A stretch of DNA of 64,000 bases from positions 6,082,227 to 6,146,226 of the forward strand of contig OY811981.1 in assembly GCA_963681505.1 (NCBI GenBank), read 5' to 3'. The stretch is from Eunapius fragilis. Taxonomy: Eukaryota; Porifera; Demospongiae; Spongillida; Spongillidae. The position numbers were made by a program, and so were the translations under genes. Shown piece after piece: positions 53,881-63,771 of the stretch. Positions within the stretch are counted from its first letter, which is position 1, and each line of letters starts with the position of its first letter. Below the pieces are notes generated by a model. It saw only the letters and a program-made list of their open reading frames with translations, did no database searches and was not told where the DNA came from.

Positions 53881-54080
53881 NNNNNNNNNNNNNNNNNNNN
53901 NNNNNNNNNNNNNNNNNNNNNNNNNNNNNNNNNNNNNNNNNNNNNNNNNNNNNNNNNNNNNNNNNNNNNNNNNNNNNNNNNNNNNNNNNNNNNNNNNNNN
54001 NNNNNNNNNNNNNNNNNNNNNNNNNNNNNNNNNNNNNNNNNNNNNNNNNNNNNNNNNNNNNNNNNNNNNNNNNNNNNNNN
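53881..54080. other. Assembly gap, 200 N
   Basis: Exactly 200 N, a nominal scaffold gap, most likely caused by the microsatellite. Comparison with copy A predicts that about 100 bp equivalent to 17227-17326 (complement) is missing besides repeat sequence. Confidence 0.98.
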
Positions 54081-54358
54081 AACGTCTCCAGGCTACATGA
54101 CATATATCGGTGGTTGTGTTAGCAAATCACGTATAGTTAAGCTTACTGCACTGACACGACTCGGATAGGTCCTACTTCGCTCTTTATACGAAGTACTAGC
54201 AGTATACATCATGTAATCAAATGTGTACGGTCTGGGCACTACACATAGTGGTAATTAACTGTGGCGGTTATGTATTTTTAATAACGTCACGTCATTCTTG
54301 TTATTCGATCGTTGTAAGTTTGACGCTCTTTGTAACTTAGTGAAGTTGTTTTTTCAAA

Positions 54359-54850
54359 ATGTCTTCACGTCAGGAAAAGAAGAAAGCCAAACGACGAGCA
54401 TAGTACCTCAAAACTACAGACGACATATTAGATTCAGCCCGAGCGGAACTACAAAGCAGAGCCTGAAAAGAAGCGGCCCTCTCAACGTGAAAACTATCGA
54501 GCAGAGCCTGAAAAGAAACGGACCTCTCGACGCGCAAGGTATCGAGATGCGATTAGTAGGGGGGGAGAGAGGGGGGGGGGGGGGAGACGGTGCTGTCTGG
54601 ATCTGGCCCGGTACAAAATGCGTTCGTGGGTTCGATCGCGCTGGGGCGACAATCTATTTCGGCCGCCCCTTAAAGCCCCCTCAGATCCTGAAAAGGAACG
54701 GACCTCTCGACGTGCAAGGTATTGAGCAGATCCTGAAAAAAGACAGCGATATTGCCATAGTCCTGAACGTGCATCTCGCTCGGCGAAAAGAGTTAAGGTC
54801 ACTCAAAGGTATGTCGTACCTTTACAACCTCCCTCTCATATCAAGACGGA
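54359..54850 (+). pseudogene. N-terminus of a Lys/Arg-rich (PEKKR) repeat protein, copy B
   Basis: ATG at 54359: MSSRQEKKKAKRRA then TAG. After the stop and a frame change, the family-like reading is PERNYKAEPEKKR, ENYRAEPEKKR and SRRARYRDA up to about 54550. A G-rich insertion (about 54550-54685) follows, then DPEKERTSRRARY and ADPEKRQRYCHSPERASRS. Resembles the DPExKR exon at 38759-39526 and the remnant at 58466-58690. Downstream sequence (HIKTDYFTCYKAHN) may be coding but is unrecognised. Confidence 0.6.
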
Positions 54851-54902
54851 TTACTTCACATGCTATAAGGCTCATAATCGGGTATGAATACAAATCAATG
54901 AA

Positions 54903-55195
54903 ACAAGTAAATAAAAAACATTCTCTATGAGAAAGTTGGTGGCATATAGGATTTGAAAGCAATGGTGGTGTAAAAAGGAAGGAAACAAGGGTCTAATAAT
55001 AAGGGAAAATGGAATAGTCCTATATTTAGCACATTTCTATATGTAGGATATAGTATGTTGTTCATGTGCTAAATATAGGACTATTCCATTTTCCCTTATT
55101 ATTAGACCCTTGTTTCCTTCCTTTTTACACCACCATTGCTTTCAAATCCTATATGCCACCAACTTTCTCATAGAGAATGTTTTTTATTTACTTGT
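54903..55195. mobile_element. Foldback MITE, ACAAGTAAATAAAAA family, copy 4
   Basis: Arms of about 120 bp, near perfect: ACAAGTAAATAAAAAACATT left and complement ending 55195. The loop near 55035 contains atgtaggatatagtatgttg. No target-site duplication resolved. Confidence 0.82.
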
Positions 55196-56065
55196 CACTA
55201 CAGGTATAGCTACAAATACAAAGACACGCATTACCAATTATAAAATATTACACTAAAAACGAATTACACAGTGGGATGCGGCTAAGACCAAGCTACACGA
55301 ACATGCCTTAGTTGCATAGGATGGCAGAGATCAAGGGATAGTTCTTACCATATCATGGAGTGCCACTATAGAAGTATGCTCTCACGTGACGTGCTACTGT
55401 AGTACCCACCAATGAAATGGTCACCACCAAGGTCATAAGAGCAGTAACAGGTTCAACTGATTTTGCATGCACATATATATACAGCTGATTGTCCAAATAA
55501 CTAGCTAATTGTTACAAATTGGTCATGTCTCTACACTTCCAATCCAATCTACAACGTGAACCCACGCGCGAAATGATAAAAGAGAGGTTCAAATATGCCA
55601 TTGATCTTACCTTTTTGATGGTAGTTCTAAGACCCTACGGCAATGCGTCATCTGTGGAGCAAGCTTTGCGACTGGACGTCCGGTCTCGTATTGAGTTTAC
55701 TTAGCAAATCGAACAGTTTTAATATACATGTACATAGCCGGCGGAGCAACCAGAAACTGCCTAGGTAGACTTTTCTGTAAAGTAAATAAATAACAATACC
55801 AATCATTTTCTGGACTCACTGAACAGTGGCGCATACAGGGAGTGGGGAAACTGGGTGTTGCCCCCCCCGCCAAGTTAGAAATTAAATATTCATAGCTACA
55901 AGGGGCGGTGTCTTACGTCGCCCTGATGATACAAATACAACGAAAACGCGCCGAAGTAACATGATAACAGTAAAAAGCGGCTGGGGGCGAAGCCCCAGAC
56001 CCCGGGTACATCTAACGCGCAATATTTCGTAGCCACACCCAAAGCATGATTATTAACGCCCCTCC
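55196..56065. other. Repeat-flank block and unassigned sequence
   Basis: The segment 55258-55392 repeats 52975-53062 (direct) and 52893-52942 (inverted). A frame at 55519-55704 has no motif. At 55830 a cagtggcgcatacaggg string followed by a C run is a CAGTGGCG-family end. A gcgaagccccagaccccggg string is at 55987. Confidence 0.45.
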
Positions 56066-56370
56066 CACAGCAAAAAAAGACCGCGAATCAAGCATTGATT
56101 CATCAATTGATTTGTTATTCGGAATCACGCGCGAAATCAATGACTGATTTAACAGTTAAATCAATTGAAAATCTATTGGAAAATCACGTAGAAATCACGC
56201 AGTGTATTTATCAATTGATTATTTTACGAATCAATTGTAGTATCCATTGTAAAATCCACAAAAAATCAATAAGTGATTTTGCACACGATTTTAGTATAGT
56301 GAATCCCGTGTAGAATCAAGCGCATGATTTCATAAGTGATTTCTCAAATGATTATTATATGATTACAAGT
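56066..56370. mobile_element. CACAG-ended MITE rich in AATCA/TGATT
   Basis: Left end CACAGCAAAAAAAGACCGCG at 56066, then a dense series of caattgattt, aatcacgcg and agtgatttt strings. The same end in inverted form is at 58405-58420. The right end is not clear (about 56370). Confidence 0.55.
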
Positions 56371-56698
56371 GAAACATTAGAATGAGACAAAGAGAAAGAT
56401 GGGTCAGTCCGCATCAGAGCTAAGGTTGCTTGAAGAATGAGCAGGTTCTGGTGAGTGGTGAGGAATCTCATGGCTTGTCCCTCCAACTCCACAAGACGCT
56501 CTTGCCCTTTTAATGCTCAGCACAGCCGTTTCGTTTGGTACATTGTCCGGATCCATTCTTCTTGCGCATGCTCATGCATGGCCTTCACTTGATTCATCCA
56601 AGCCGGCGCCCAAAGAGCTCGAGGTCTCTGGTAGTGGTAGTGGCACTGTTGGTACTGAAGCACGGAGCTTTTGAATGGACTCAACATCAACATCCTCT

Positions 56699-57131
56699 AG
56701 GTAGCTGGCACAAAATGACTTACCTCTGGGTAGCTGACACACAATAGCTTACCTCTGACTTGCTGACACAATGGCTTACCTCTGGCTTGCTGACACAATG
56801 GCTTACCTCTGGGTAGCTGACACACAATAGCTTACCTCTGGGTAGCTGACACACAATGGCTTACCTCTGGGTAGCTGACACACAATGGCTTACCTCTGGC
56901 TTGCTGACACACAATGGCTTACCTCTGGGTAGCTGACATACAATGGCTTACCCCTGGGTAGCTGACAAACAATGGCTTACCTCTGGCTTGCTGACACAAT
57001 GGCTTACCTCTGGCTTGCTGACACACAATGGCTTACCTCTGGGTAGCTGACAAACAATGGCTTACCTCTGGCTTGCTGACACACAATGGCTTACCTCCAG
57101 GTAGCTGGCACAAAATGGCTTACCTCTAGCA
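56699..57131. repeat. Minisatellite, 24-30 bp unit
   Basis: About fifteen copies of a unit built from tagctgacacacaatgg and cttacctctggg, with variants (ggcttgctgacacaatgg). On the minus strand each copy has AG|GTAAGC, a perfect 5' splice-donor consensus. Confidence 0.9.
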
Positions 57132-57146
57132 GACAAAAATGGCCTA

Positions 57147-57330
57147 CCTTTACCCAGCAAAAAGTTCTTGTCCAAGTGTCTTGGGCAAGATGTTCAAGAT
57201 CTTGCCCATAAGGCCACGATCTTGCTGGGAGGACAAGATCTTGCCCAGGAGCCCAAGATCTTGGCAAATTTTGCCCGTGCCAGATCTTCTCTAAGTGTCT
57301 TGGCCAGGAAGTTGAACCTTTTGCTGGGTT
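57147..57330. repeat. Degenerate repeat of caagatcttgcc
   Basis: Six or more copies of the partly palindromic caagatcttgcc with gtgtcttggc spacers. It adjoins the minisatellite. Frames here on the minus strand are repeat by-products. Confidence 0.7.
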
Positions 57331-57837
57331 TTGGTTGAGGACAGATTGGTTTAGCTCTGGGTATAACAGACATGCAATCATGCACCACACGCGCGCGCGC
57401 ACACACCCATACACACTTACACCTACACTCACACACACAGATACATGCGACTTACAAGGTGCGGTTGCAAAATTTGATCAGCCACGTTTGGTGTGCATCA
57501 ATAGGAATAAAATTGCAGCGATATGCTTGCCAGCAATACAATTAAGTCCAATTGCTTACACTCCTTTTGCGAATATGATCCTTCTTTCTTCGGGTGCTTA
57601 AATTTGCTACCTCAGCGCCCATGGAACACAATGCCCAAATTAAATAAAATATTAATAACTTTGACTGACTATTAAATATAAGGGGCGCCATTTATGGTTC
57701 TTGCCCCCTATCCCCCCGGTAAAAGACAGCCAGGACGCCACTAAGTTCGAAATGTATGGATGGATTCGCTCGCGCTCAAACCTCGGCTCGTATAACCGTA
57801 ACACCGCCCGTAATGCCGCCTACATGTACATTACTGC

Positions 57838-58465
57838 CAGGGGCGGATACAGGGTTTTCCTAAAGGGGGGGGGGGGGGGGGGGTTGAGACCTGCGATACG
57901 AAATACGGGGGGGCGGGAGTGTGTTGTCTGCTTTAGACCCGACACGAAAAGCGGGGGGGGGGGGGGGGGGGGGGGGGGGTGCTGCCCGCTTCAGGCCCGA
58001 TACGAGCGGCCATTTTGTGTACCACCCACCCACAGACTTTAGGATACGGTACATGTACAGCTTAAGAGGGATGCATTTAAACAGTCACGCTTTGAGCATA
58101 TGGCGCTCTCCTATCAGCTGCAAAACCTGCTAATCCATTTCATTTTATACTTGTAGGCCTACTTCCTTCAAAATACATGTATTAAAAAAATCATTTGAAA
58201 AATCATCTATAAAATCAAAACAGGATTCATCAATTGATTCAGTTTCACTTGGAAAATCAACGCTTGATTTGTATATCATTGCAAAATCATTACGTGATTT
58301 TTAATCAATTGAAGAATCATAGCGTGATTTCCCAATGTGAGAATCAATTGCAAATCACAAGCGACAACTGCGAAATCACTTATGAAATCAAAAATTGATT
58401 CGCGGTCTTTTTTTGCTGTGTCCCCTTTGCCCCCCCCTCGCAAAAAAATTCTGGATCCACCACTG
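57838..58465. mobile_element. G-rich MITE (CAGGGGCGGATACAGGG family) with nested MITE
   Basis: Left end CAGGGGCGGATACAGGG, right end ttctggatccaccactg (complement cagtggtggatccagaa). Two G runs, at 57867 and 57954, are separated by the tgtctgctttagacccgaca unit seen also at 49920. A CACAG-type MITE (right end gctgtg at 58420) lies in its right half. Confidence 0.6.
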
Positions 58466-58690
58466 CTGAATGAGAGGTGGCTGTCGTGCTCATAGGTCTC
58501 CTACTATTCTGGTTCAGCCTCATAGCTGTCACGCTCATAGGCCTCCTTTTCTGGGTCAGCCTCGTAGCTGTCGCGCTCATAGACCATTTTTTCTGGATCA
58601 ACCATGTAGCTGTTGTGCACATAGACATTGTGTAGCCTAGCTTGTAGCTGACGCACTCATAGTCCTTTTCTGGATCAGCCTTGTCGCTGC
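58466..58690 (-). pseudogene. Remnant of a DPEKE repeat protein
   Basis: On the minus strand a 42-bp repeat encodes YERDSYEADPEKEA, with copies DSYMVDPEKMVYERD and KADPEKDYE. A TAG interrupts the last unit near 58510. Same type of basic/acidic repeat as the Helitron exon 38759-39526 but a different subtype. Only about five units remain; no other domain is nearby. Confidence 0.55.
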
Positions 58691-58810
58691 ATCAAGAGCG
58701 CAGCTGAGTCCACTGCGTGGTTTTGGACTTCATTGGCCAAAAGTACGTATAACCATCTCGCCTTGTTAAACTGATAACTACACAGCCAATTTTCACTTTG
58801 AATTTTTCAG

Positions 58811-58944
58811 TTAGCTAAATGTAGGACCGTCTTGTTGTATTCTGGTACCAATCCATAATGTGTCTTGTTCCTTGCTTTTTACACCATCAATCCCAATCCT
58901 ACATCCCACTCTATTTCTCAAAAAGAAACTTTTTATCTACTTGT
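58811..58944. mobile_element. Half MITE, ACAAGTAAATAAAAA family
   Basis: Matches the right half of 30008-30300 (ctaaatgtaggaccgtc, ggtaccaatccataat, tctatttctcaaa, ending ctacttgt). The left half is missing, a one-ended deletion. Confidence 0.75.
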
Positions 58945-60139
58945 TTCCTTGCTTTTTTTCCCTACCACGCAGAGGGATTGGTTTGTTGTCTTGAAGCCAA
59001 TAACGTAATATAATTGTTCCAATTAAGTTAGCACTATCGATAATTAAGATTTCATCGGCATTCAATAATGTTACAAAATTGTGGTTCCCAATGAGCATTG
59101 GGGATGTGCTGCTGTACCACCAGGTCTGATTGCTTATGCGAGGTTTGTTCGTGGTATATGTGGTGACACCGCGCGTGCGTATAATGCCTTTTCACATGTT
59201 TATTTGATCAAAAAACACATGTTATTTTTAGTAAAAATTAGCATGTACATTTCTTGAACGAGAACCTGCCTTGCCTTGTACGTCCCGGTCGTCCCCTCCT
59301 GTAGGGATAAAAATAACTGAAGCAGGTGTGAGAGGGATGGATCAGCTGTGGCAAGTGGAGCAGGGACAGGAGGAATGGGTTCGTCCTCGATTGTGCTGTA
59401 CATATTCCATTGTAGGATCCATATCTGTATGTAAAAGAAAAGTACACCAAACCATATTCGCACCCCATATTATGGTCTTGAATAGAACAACTGAGCAATG
59501 ATTCGGAGATTACCTTTATATATACTGCTGCACCTCATTGGTGGGAAAGTAAAAATAGTTGGCTTATCAAACCCGAAGTGAGGCTTCAAATGGATGCGTT
59601 AACTATGGTTGCATTGCAATGCTGATAAAGTCCTCATACTTTTTTGGGTGATGAAAATTATCATTATTCCAATTGTCACTGAGTAATGAGTTCATACTTT
59701 GTAGTTTTCTCACATGTGGATTATACATAACAGTAACTTGTGAATCAGAGTTAGCATAAGGTATAGGCTTGATACCTTCCACCAAAATGCAAAAGTTAGC
59801 TACACATAACTACACCCAATTAGATCCTGTACCATATGCATAGCATACATGATTAAGTTTGACATAACAGTTCATATGCTACCATCGCTAATTCAACTCA
59901 AGTACCCCATCTCTTGACAATCAATCAGCGTATGGACACACTAATTTTATATATTGGTTGTGGAAGGTTTATGCACATATACGCCAGCATCGCTACGCCC
60001 CAAGCAAGCTGACATGCTAATTATATGTATACTAAGCATTACACATTTGCACATATAACCTTTTGCACATAACCTTCCCTTAAAAAAATCTTGAACACAT
60101 TTATGTTTGGAATTACAGTGCTATGCCATCTTATTCCAC
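58945..60139. other. No gene firmly supported
   Basis: A minus-strand frame at about 59420-59240 (STIEDEPIPPVPAPL, DPSLSHLLQLFLSLQ) has coding-like composition and a possible acceptor (ttacatacag) just upstream, but no recognised domain. The rest is AT-rich. Confidence 0.35.
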
Positions 60140-60439
60140 TACCTTGTAGCATGTCAGGAAGTGTGACATACATTGTCAGAAGCCGCTAGAGCTGAAGTGT
60201 TGTGTCAACAGTTACAGGTGTTAATGTACCATCTGGAGCAAAGCCTCAGCATGCTGAGGCAGGCATGAAGTGCTAATCCCTAGCCTGCATGACATGTGAT
60301 ACCAGGAGCAGGACTCAAAACCAGTTTAGATCCAGTATTCCTCATCCCCTTATTAAAAACCCCTGCTCACCCTTACCTATGTTATACTGCTATTGTGTGG
60401 TATTATATTGAGGGGTGTTCATACACAATTCTCATCACC

Positions 60440-60893
60440 AATGTCTGCACTTAGGTCACGATCAATGTGGCAACAATTACCAAGGTCACCTAGAGCTACT
60501 CTAATGTCCGCTACAGGCTTTGTGAAAATTAACTTTGTTTTTATAATTATATCTATCTCTCATCACTCAAGCGTCTACACTGACAGGTGCAAAGCCACTT
60601 TTTGGGATGGTCATTGCTTTCACCCTTACTTTTATCCTTTATTTCATTAGCCACAACACACCAGCCATTAGTGTCAACAGGGATTGCTAACATTCTAGTG
60701 CGTACTTTGGTCAACCAACCATTCATGTGGTTCTTTAAAATCTTCAACAACCTTTTCTTGTACGTTTTATTGCTATTTAGTGTCTTTTCAAGCAACATAC
60801 ACCCTGCCTTTTATCATCTCTTTGTGAGACAAAACCTAAACATTAAATTTATACACCCTGCCTTTTACATCCCTTGGTTCAAAGAGATAAAAC
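60440..60893 (-). pseudogene. Start of Helitron exon 2, copy 2
   Basis: Acceptor tttttactcag before 60893, as in copy 1. It retains a truncated FEPRD start, NSNKTYKKRLL, a HMNGWLTKVRT segment, then the conserved PVDTNGWCVVA and ends near CQCRRLSDE. It lacks about 160 bp present in copy 1 between LADK and PVDTNG, and is frameshifted. Not functional. Confidence 0.6.
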
Positions 60894-61027
60894 CTGAGTA
60901 AAAATTAACCTAACTTTTCATTACATTAAAGTTACACATCAGAATGCTCAGTAATCATCACAGTACTTGTTACAGTATACACATAAACTTACCGTTTAAT
61001 CTTGACTTCTTATTGTCCAGCACTTGG

Positions 61028-62088
61028 CAGTGGCGGCGGAAGTGGGGGGGCTGGGGGGTCTCGAGCCCCCCCCCCCCCCCCCCCCCCCCAAAATGGCATT
61101 GGAGGGGCTGAGCTCCTCCTAACAAAAGGTCCTGAAAAAAAATTAATATACGTATTTAGCATTATCATTATTAAACACATTACACACATAAACGGATCTA
61201 GCTCTATGACAGTGGGATAATCCTAGAGAGGATGGCTGTAGCATTGGCACGAACTAGATGGACATTAAGCCGGCCATAAATGTCATTCAGCACAACTGAC
61301 TTGGACTTGCATGTAGAGGTGGCGAGTCTGGAGGCAATTGATGAAATGATAGAAGAGGCCTCATCGCCCCAAGCTCCATACGATTCCTTTTAACTTATTA
61401 CAATGCGGCACTGGAACTCGGCTATCGTATCAAATTGTATTCATATTTAGTACATGTACAGACGAACGTGCATGACTGTCGTCGACTCAATTGCTATATC
61501 CTATCACGTGCTTGACAAAATGAAGCGAAGGCAGGTTCATTTAGATGAAGCGTGGTCATTGAAGCGGGATAAAATTCAGGTCTTCGAGGGTGGTAATGAG
61601 CAAACCAAAGACGATACAGGCCCAGTTGACTTACCTCAATGTGCGATAGAGCCCACGTTGCCAACAGTTACCTCAACCTAGTCCTAGCATTGATTCTGAG
61701 TTGCTACCAGATAACTGTTCAGCGGACTCGAATTACCTCCGTCTACTTCTAACTGTCCGGAGGAGCTGCAGCCAGAAGAAATTGCACCAATCGTCCTTGC
61801 TGCTAATGATTTGACAGCTTGCGACTGTCGAGGTACGTGCTGTAAGCAAAAAGAGTGAGGTTTATCAGCCTAAACAGATTGAAGTATTGAAAGGTCTTAT
61901 AGATCGTATGAATTTACAAGACGTCGCAAAAAAATTTATAGCTGTTAATGATGAGCGATCGCATTATTTTGGCTCGTTTACTTCGTAACTTTGCGCATAC
62001 GCATGCACACTTCATTTAAATCTAGCTGTGTAACAGATTTTGGGTCAGTTAAAAGTATTAATGAATTTAATTATCGTCGCTTTTAGAG

Positions 62089-62122
<34 letters not shown>

Positions 62123-62146
62123 CTTATATACCTTTCGCCGCCGCTG
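61028..62146. mobile_element. hAT5-like element with C/G-run ends in the Helitron exon
   Basis: Ends CAGTGGCGGCGGAAG and cctttcgccgccgctg (complement cagcggcggcgaaagg). The 5-bp direct repeat cttgg flanks it (61023-61027, 62147-62151). The homologous uninterrupted site in Helitron copy 1 is catttgggagg near 38789. C runs lie at 61067-61089 and 62091-62119. Confidence 0.7.
61454..61681 (+). CDS. ORF in the hAT5-like element, function unknown
   Basis: 75 codons: after an N-terminal part of uncertain start (first ATG in the likely native frame is KMKRR at about 61520) the frame reads KMKRRQVHLDEAWSLKRDK then an acidic stretch (GGNEQTKDDTGP). The MKRRQ..LD start resembles N-termini of some hAT transposases, but this is weak. 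Coding-like sequence continues in other frames to about 61850 (SIDSELLPDNCSADSN). The catalytic core is absent, so it would be a non-autonomous relic. Confidence 0.35.
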   Translation: MYRRTCMTVVDSIAISYHVLDKMKRRQVHLDEAWSLKRDKIQVFEGGNEQTKDDTGPVDLPQCAIEPTLPTVTST

Positions 62147-63358
62147 CTTGGGAGGCAGTGTTTAGATCAGACCCAGACTATTTAGCCTTTTAAACTGCTC
62201 TTCTTGTTTCAGCATGATCAAGGTAGCGTTTGTGCTCACAAACCCGCTTGGATTCAGGGCCTTTTTGGTACCACCAGGTTCTTTCTGCGTCTCGCTTCGA
62301 TCTGCGTCGTCTTTTCTTGCTCGCTTCGTCTCAGGGTCTTTTTCGTACCGCGCCCGTCCAGCGTCTCGCATGAGTCATCATCAGAGATACAGTTTGAAAA
62401 TACAAATTAAAATAGGATGACGAGGGTCTGTACCTTGCCCATTTCTTAACCCGATCTCTTCTATTTCTTTGCTCGCTTCGTTTCAGGATCTTTTTCGTAC
62501 CGCGCTTGACGAGCGTCTCGCATGGGTCATCATCGTAGCTACAGTAAGAAGGCTAAAGAAGCCAGTATATACATGTTGATAGATGTGAAGATACAATTTA
62601 AAATAGGATGACGAGGGTCTGTACCTTGCCCTTTTCCTGACCCGATTCACTCAAGATCCCGTTGTCGTTCGTCGGCTCGCTTCAGCTCAGAGTTCGCCTG
62701 GTAACTTTCTCCGGCTTTTGCTTTGTTTGCCACCGAACAAGGTTCATGCTTTGCTCTCATTGTACCGATCTCTTTTGACGCGAAGGCATGTTTCAACCAG
62801 GACATAAAAACGAACACGTGCAAGATCACGTGCTTAGTAAACGGGTCCTGGGCAATTCATCAAAGTTCCAGTAGCAATTTGTATAGACGAAAGCCCGACA
62901 ACATATGAGTCCAAGCATTTAGTTACGATACTTATCCAACTGTCCATCCGCAAGTATACTTCATTTTTTATAAATCGGCAAAAATACACCCACGCACACT
63001 CTTTTTTTTATTTATATCGAAACTGATATAAACTATATAGTTTCAGTATTCACATAGGATGAAACTTCGCATCGAGCGCTACATTTTGGTGCAAATTTTT
63101 TTTTCCCGCTTTTCCTAACTTGAGTTATGTTTGACGAAAGGAAGGAGAAGAAGGAGAAGGAGAAGGAGAAAAAGAATGGCGGATTCGAGGGATCGACTAT
63201 ACCGTCTGGAGACAACGGCAGGTTTGCGAACATCGCGCGTGGGACTATAGATGCAGCATCTTTTGGGCAGATTTTATAGCGACTGGCAAGTGGCTACGAA
63301 GCGTATATTCTGTTTTCTAACGCTCGATCGAAAACCACGCCTACAGAGCCATCCTACA

Positions 63359-63384
63359 TAGGACCTACTATCGTAGGTCCTGAT
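63359..63384. repeat. Terminal hairpin of Helitron copy 2
   Basis: aggacctactatcgtaggtcct forms the same inverted repeat as at 40096-40127. Next base onward (gatgtatgcgatgg) is ankyrin-intron sequence. Confidence 0.65.
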
Positions 63385-63544
63385 GTATGCGATGGCAAAT
63401 TTGCTCGATTTGGAAGCCAGGTTAGGTAAGGTACCTAACTGTATAAATCTCATGCATGGTAAACCTTTTATAGTTCAATGTGGTTACATCCTTAAGCCAA
63501 GTTTGTAATTTGATATGGTAACCAATATGTGACCTTACTTACAG

Positions 63545-63643
63545 GCTGGAATGACCCCACTGATTTGGGCAAAACAAGCTGGCCAAGTTGAGTGTGTGAA
63601 AGTACTATCTGATAGGGGTGCCCAGACCCACCACCGGGATAAA
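63545..63643 (+). CDS. Ankyrin-repeat exon, type B, diverged copy
   Basis: Acceptor acttacag, donor gtgagtgg; 99 bp, phase 0. It encodes AGMTPLIWAKQAGQ, then ECVKVLSDRGAQ and HHRDK. It is preceded by intron sequence homologous to 9352-9430 and followed by intron homologous to 9490-9700. So the ankyrin gene or gene cluster resumes after about 35 kb of nested transposons. Confidence 0.74.
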
Positions 63644-63735
63644 GTGAGTGGTTCCTAAGAGGCTGGTGTGTGGTATGGTCACAGAGGCTATAAGCTGATT
63701 TCTATCTTTGCATTTACTGTTTGTGTGAGCTGTGT

Positions 63736-63771
<36 letters not shown>

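Larger units (their letters stand above)
53040..54850 (+). mobile_element. DPExKR-gene 5' region, repeat copy B
   Basis: Inverted relative of 15896-17640. It carries the conserved ORF (53106-53301), a TTC microsatellite, an assembly gap, the ctacatgacatatatcgg block (54093), the empty target site of the MULE (54328-54336), and the start of the Lys/Arg-rich protein (54359). It is flanked on both sides by a shared block (52975-53062 and 55258-55345). Confidence 0.7.
60993..62789 (-). pseudogene. DPExKR exon 1, copy 2, interrupted
   Basis: Start codon at 62789-62787 (MPSRQKRS, as in copy 1 MPSSQQKR). ANKAKAGESYQANSELKRADERQR lies at about 62715-62650. Only a few repeat units remain (GRARYEKDPETKRARK). 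The 3' part ends at a gtaagt donor (60992), conserved with copy 1. The hAT5-like insert 61028-62146 splits it, and two partial duplications (near 62400 and 62600, gacgagggtctgtaccttgc) add further disruption. Confidence 0.6.
60140..63386 (-). mobile_element. Helitron-like element, internally deleted copy 2
   Basis: It matches the element at 31294-40131 in three parts: the 3' flank region (60150-60390 to 30530-30690), the start of exon 2 with its intron (60440-60992 to 36290-36950 and 38757), and exon 1 plus 5' flank to the terminal hairpin (62152-63386 to 38790-40131). Rep, helicase and OTU are absent. The right end abuts ankyrin-intron sequence that is uninterrupted at 9352, giving a precise insertion edge. 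A hAT5-like element interrupts exon 1. Confidence 0.7.

Noticed and set aside
53094-54122. Long open frames across the TTC array and gap on both strands
   Set aside because: They are produced by the trinucleotide repeat and by N codons; only the first 65 codons are compared with copy A and kept as a candidate.
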